In this document: piece after piece, positions 5,485 through 5,618 of the stretch
Layout of the letters: the number at the start of each line of letters is the position of its first letter
How positions within the stretch are numbered: the stretch's first letter is position 1
NCBI GenBank assembly: GCA_964504385.1
Contig: CAZDEF010000105.1
Span: 1 to 5,618 of the forward strand
Length of the DNA stretch: 5,618 nt
DNA from: Limiplasma sp964504385
GTDB taxonomy: Bacteria > Bacillota > Clostridia > Christensenellales > Aristaeellaceae
Reading direction: 5' to 3'
Made by a program: the position numbers and the translations under genes
The notes under the pieces: model-generated
What the model was told of the DNA's origin: nothing
The model's database searches: none
The model's input: the letters and a program-made list of their open reading frames with translations, nothing else

Positions 5485-5618
5485 CCCTTCCCGCGCAAGG
5501 GGTAAACCCCTTGACCCCTGTGTGCGGGAGGTAACTTTCCTAAGTTACGGGAAGCGTTTTCCGCGGACGCGGCGAGACCCGCCCTACTTCTGCCTTCGGC
5601 AGAGCTGGGCTACGGGTG
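5485..5618. other. intergenic edge with small inverted repeats, no gene seen
   Basis: I see no supported gene here. Three hairpins are visible: CAAGGGG/CCCCTTG with loop TAAA (5496-5513), GTAACT/AGTTAC with a 6-nt loop (5531-5548), and TCTGCC-TTC-GGCAGA (5589-5603). None has a following T run, so none is a convincing terminator. The region may belong to a larger repeat or a non-coding element cut by the window edge. Confidence 0.4.

Noticed and set aside
4866..5498. Minus-strand open frame crossing the right repeat, with a peptide similar to one from the left repeat
   Set aside because: The shared peptide (GGGESRGVSRGDRCGVPPDI) is only the translation of the DNA repeat; flanking parts are coaE in a wrong frame and there is no ribosome binding site.

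Overview
The window looks like a chromosomal segment of a GC-rich anaerobic Clostridia-type Firmicute, plausibly a gut member of the Oscillospirales or Christensenellales. This rests on the AAGGAG/GGAGG ribosome binding sites, the coaE-lytic transglycosylase pairing, and a CHAP hydrolase of clostridial style. It is an inference from gene content; no rRNA or other marker is present. All recognisable protein genes are on the minus strand.

From right to left, in the direction of transcription, there is a tightly packed four-gene operon. It holds coaE (dephospho-CoA kinase), a membrane-anchored lytic transglycosylase with a very long proline/glutamine/arginine-rich cytoplasmic tail (ATGA overlap with coaE), a secreted family 5 solute-binding protein (3 nt after the transglycosylase), and a secreted CHAP-domain peptidoglycan hydrolase with a C-terminal peptidoglycan-binding domain (37 nt after the binding protein). 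Three of the four products act outside the membrane. Two should cut peptidoglycan and one should bind peptides or oligopeptide-like ligands, so the operon combines cell-wall remodelling with a housekeeping CoA gene.

The operon is bracketed by two copies of a roughly 145-bp, strongly structured repeat in inverted orientation (361-507 on plus, 5341-5484 on minus). Their 84-bp cores differ at four positions. Each core folds into a long hairpin, and the central part varies while keeping hairpin potential. This looks like a dispersed, possibly mobile or RNA-encoding, repeat family.

The left 330 bp are visibly richer in A+T and hold the most interesting locus. A 30-residue hydrophobic, lysine-tailed peptide gene lies on the minus strand (197-289) behind a strong AAAGGAG site. 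Opposed to it is a near-consensus promoter (TTGACT, 17 nt, TATACT) on plus, followed about 90 nt later by a Rho-independent terminator that overlaps the 3' end of the peptide gene. This is the layout of a type I toxin-antitoxin system with an antisense RNA over the toxin mRNA 3' end, as in txpA/RatA and bsrG/SR4. The start codon of the putative toxin also sits in the loop of a predicted hairpin. The remaining right edge (5485-5618) holds only small inverted repeats and no gene I can support.
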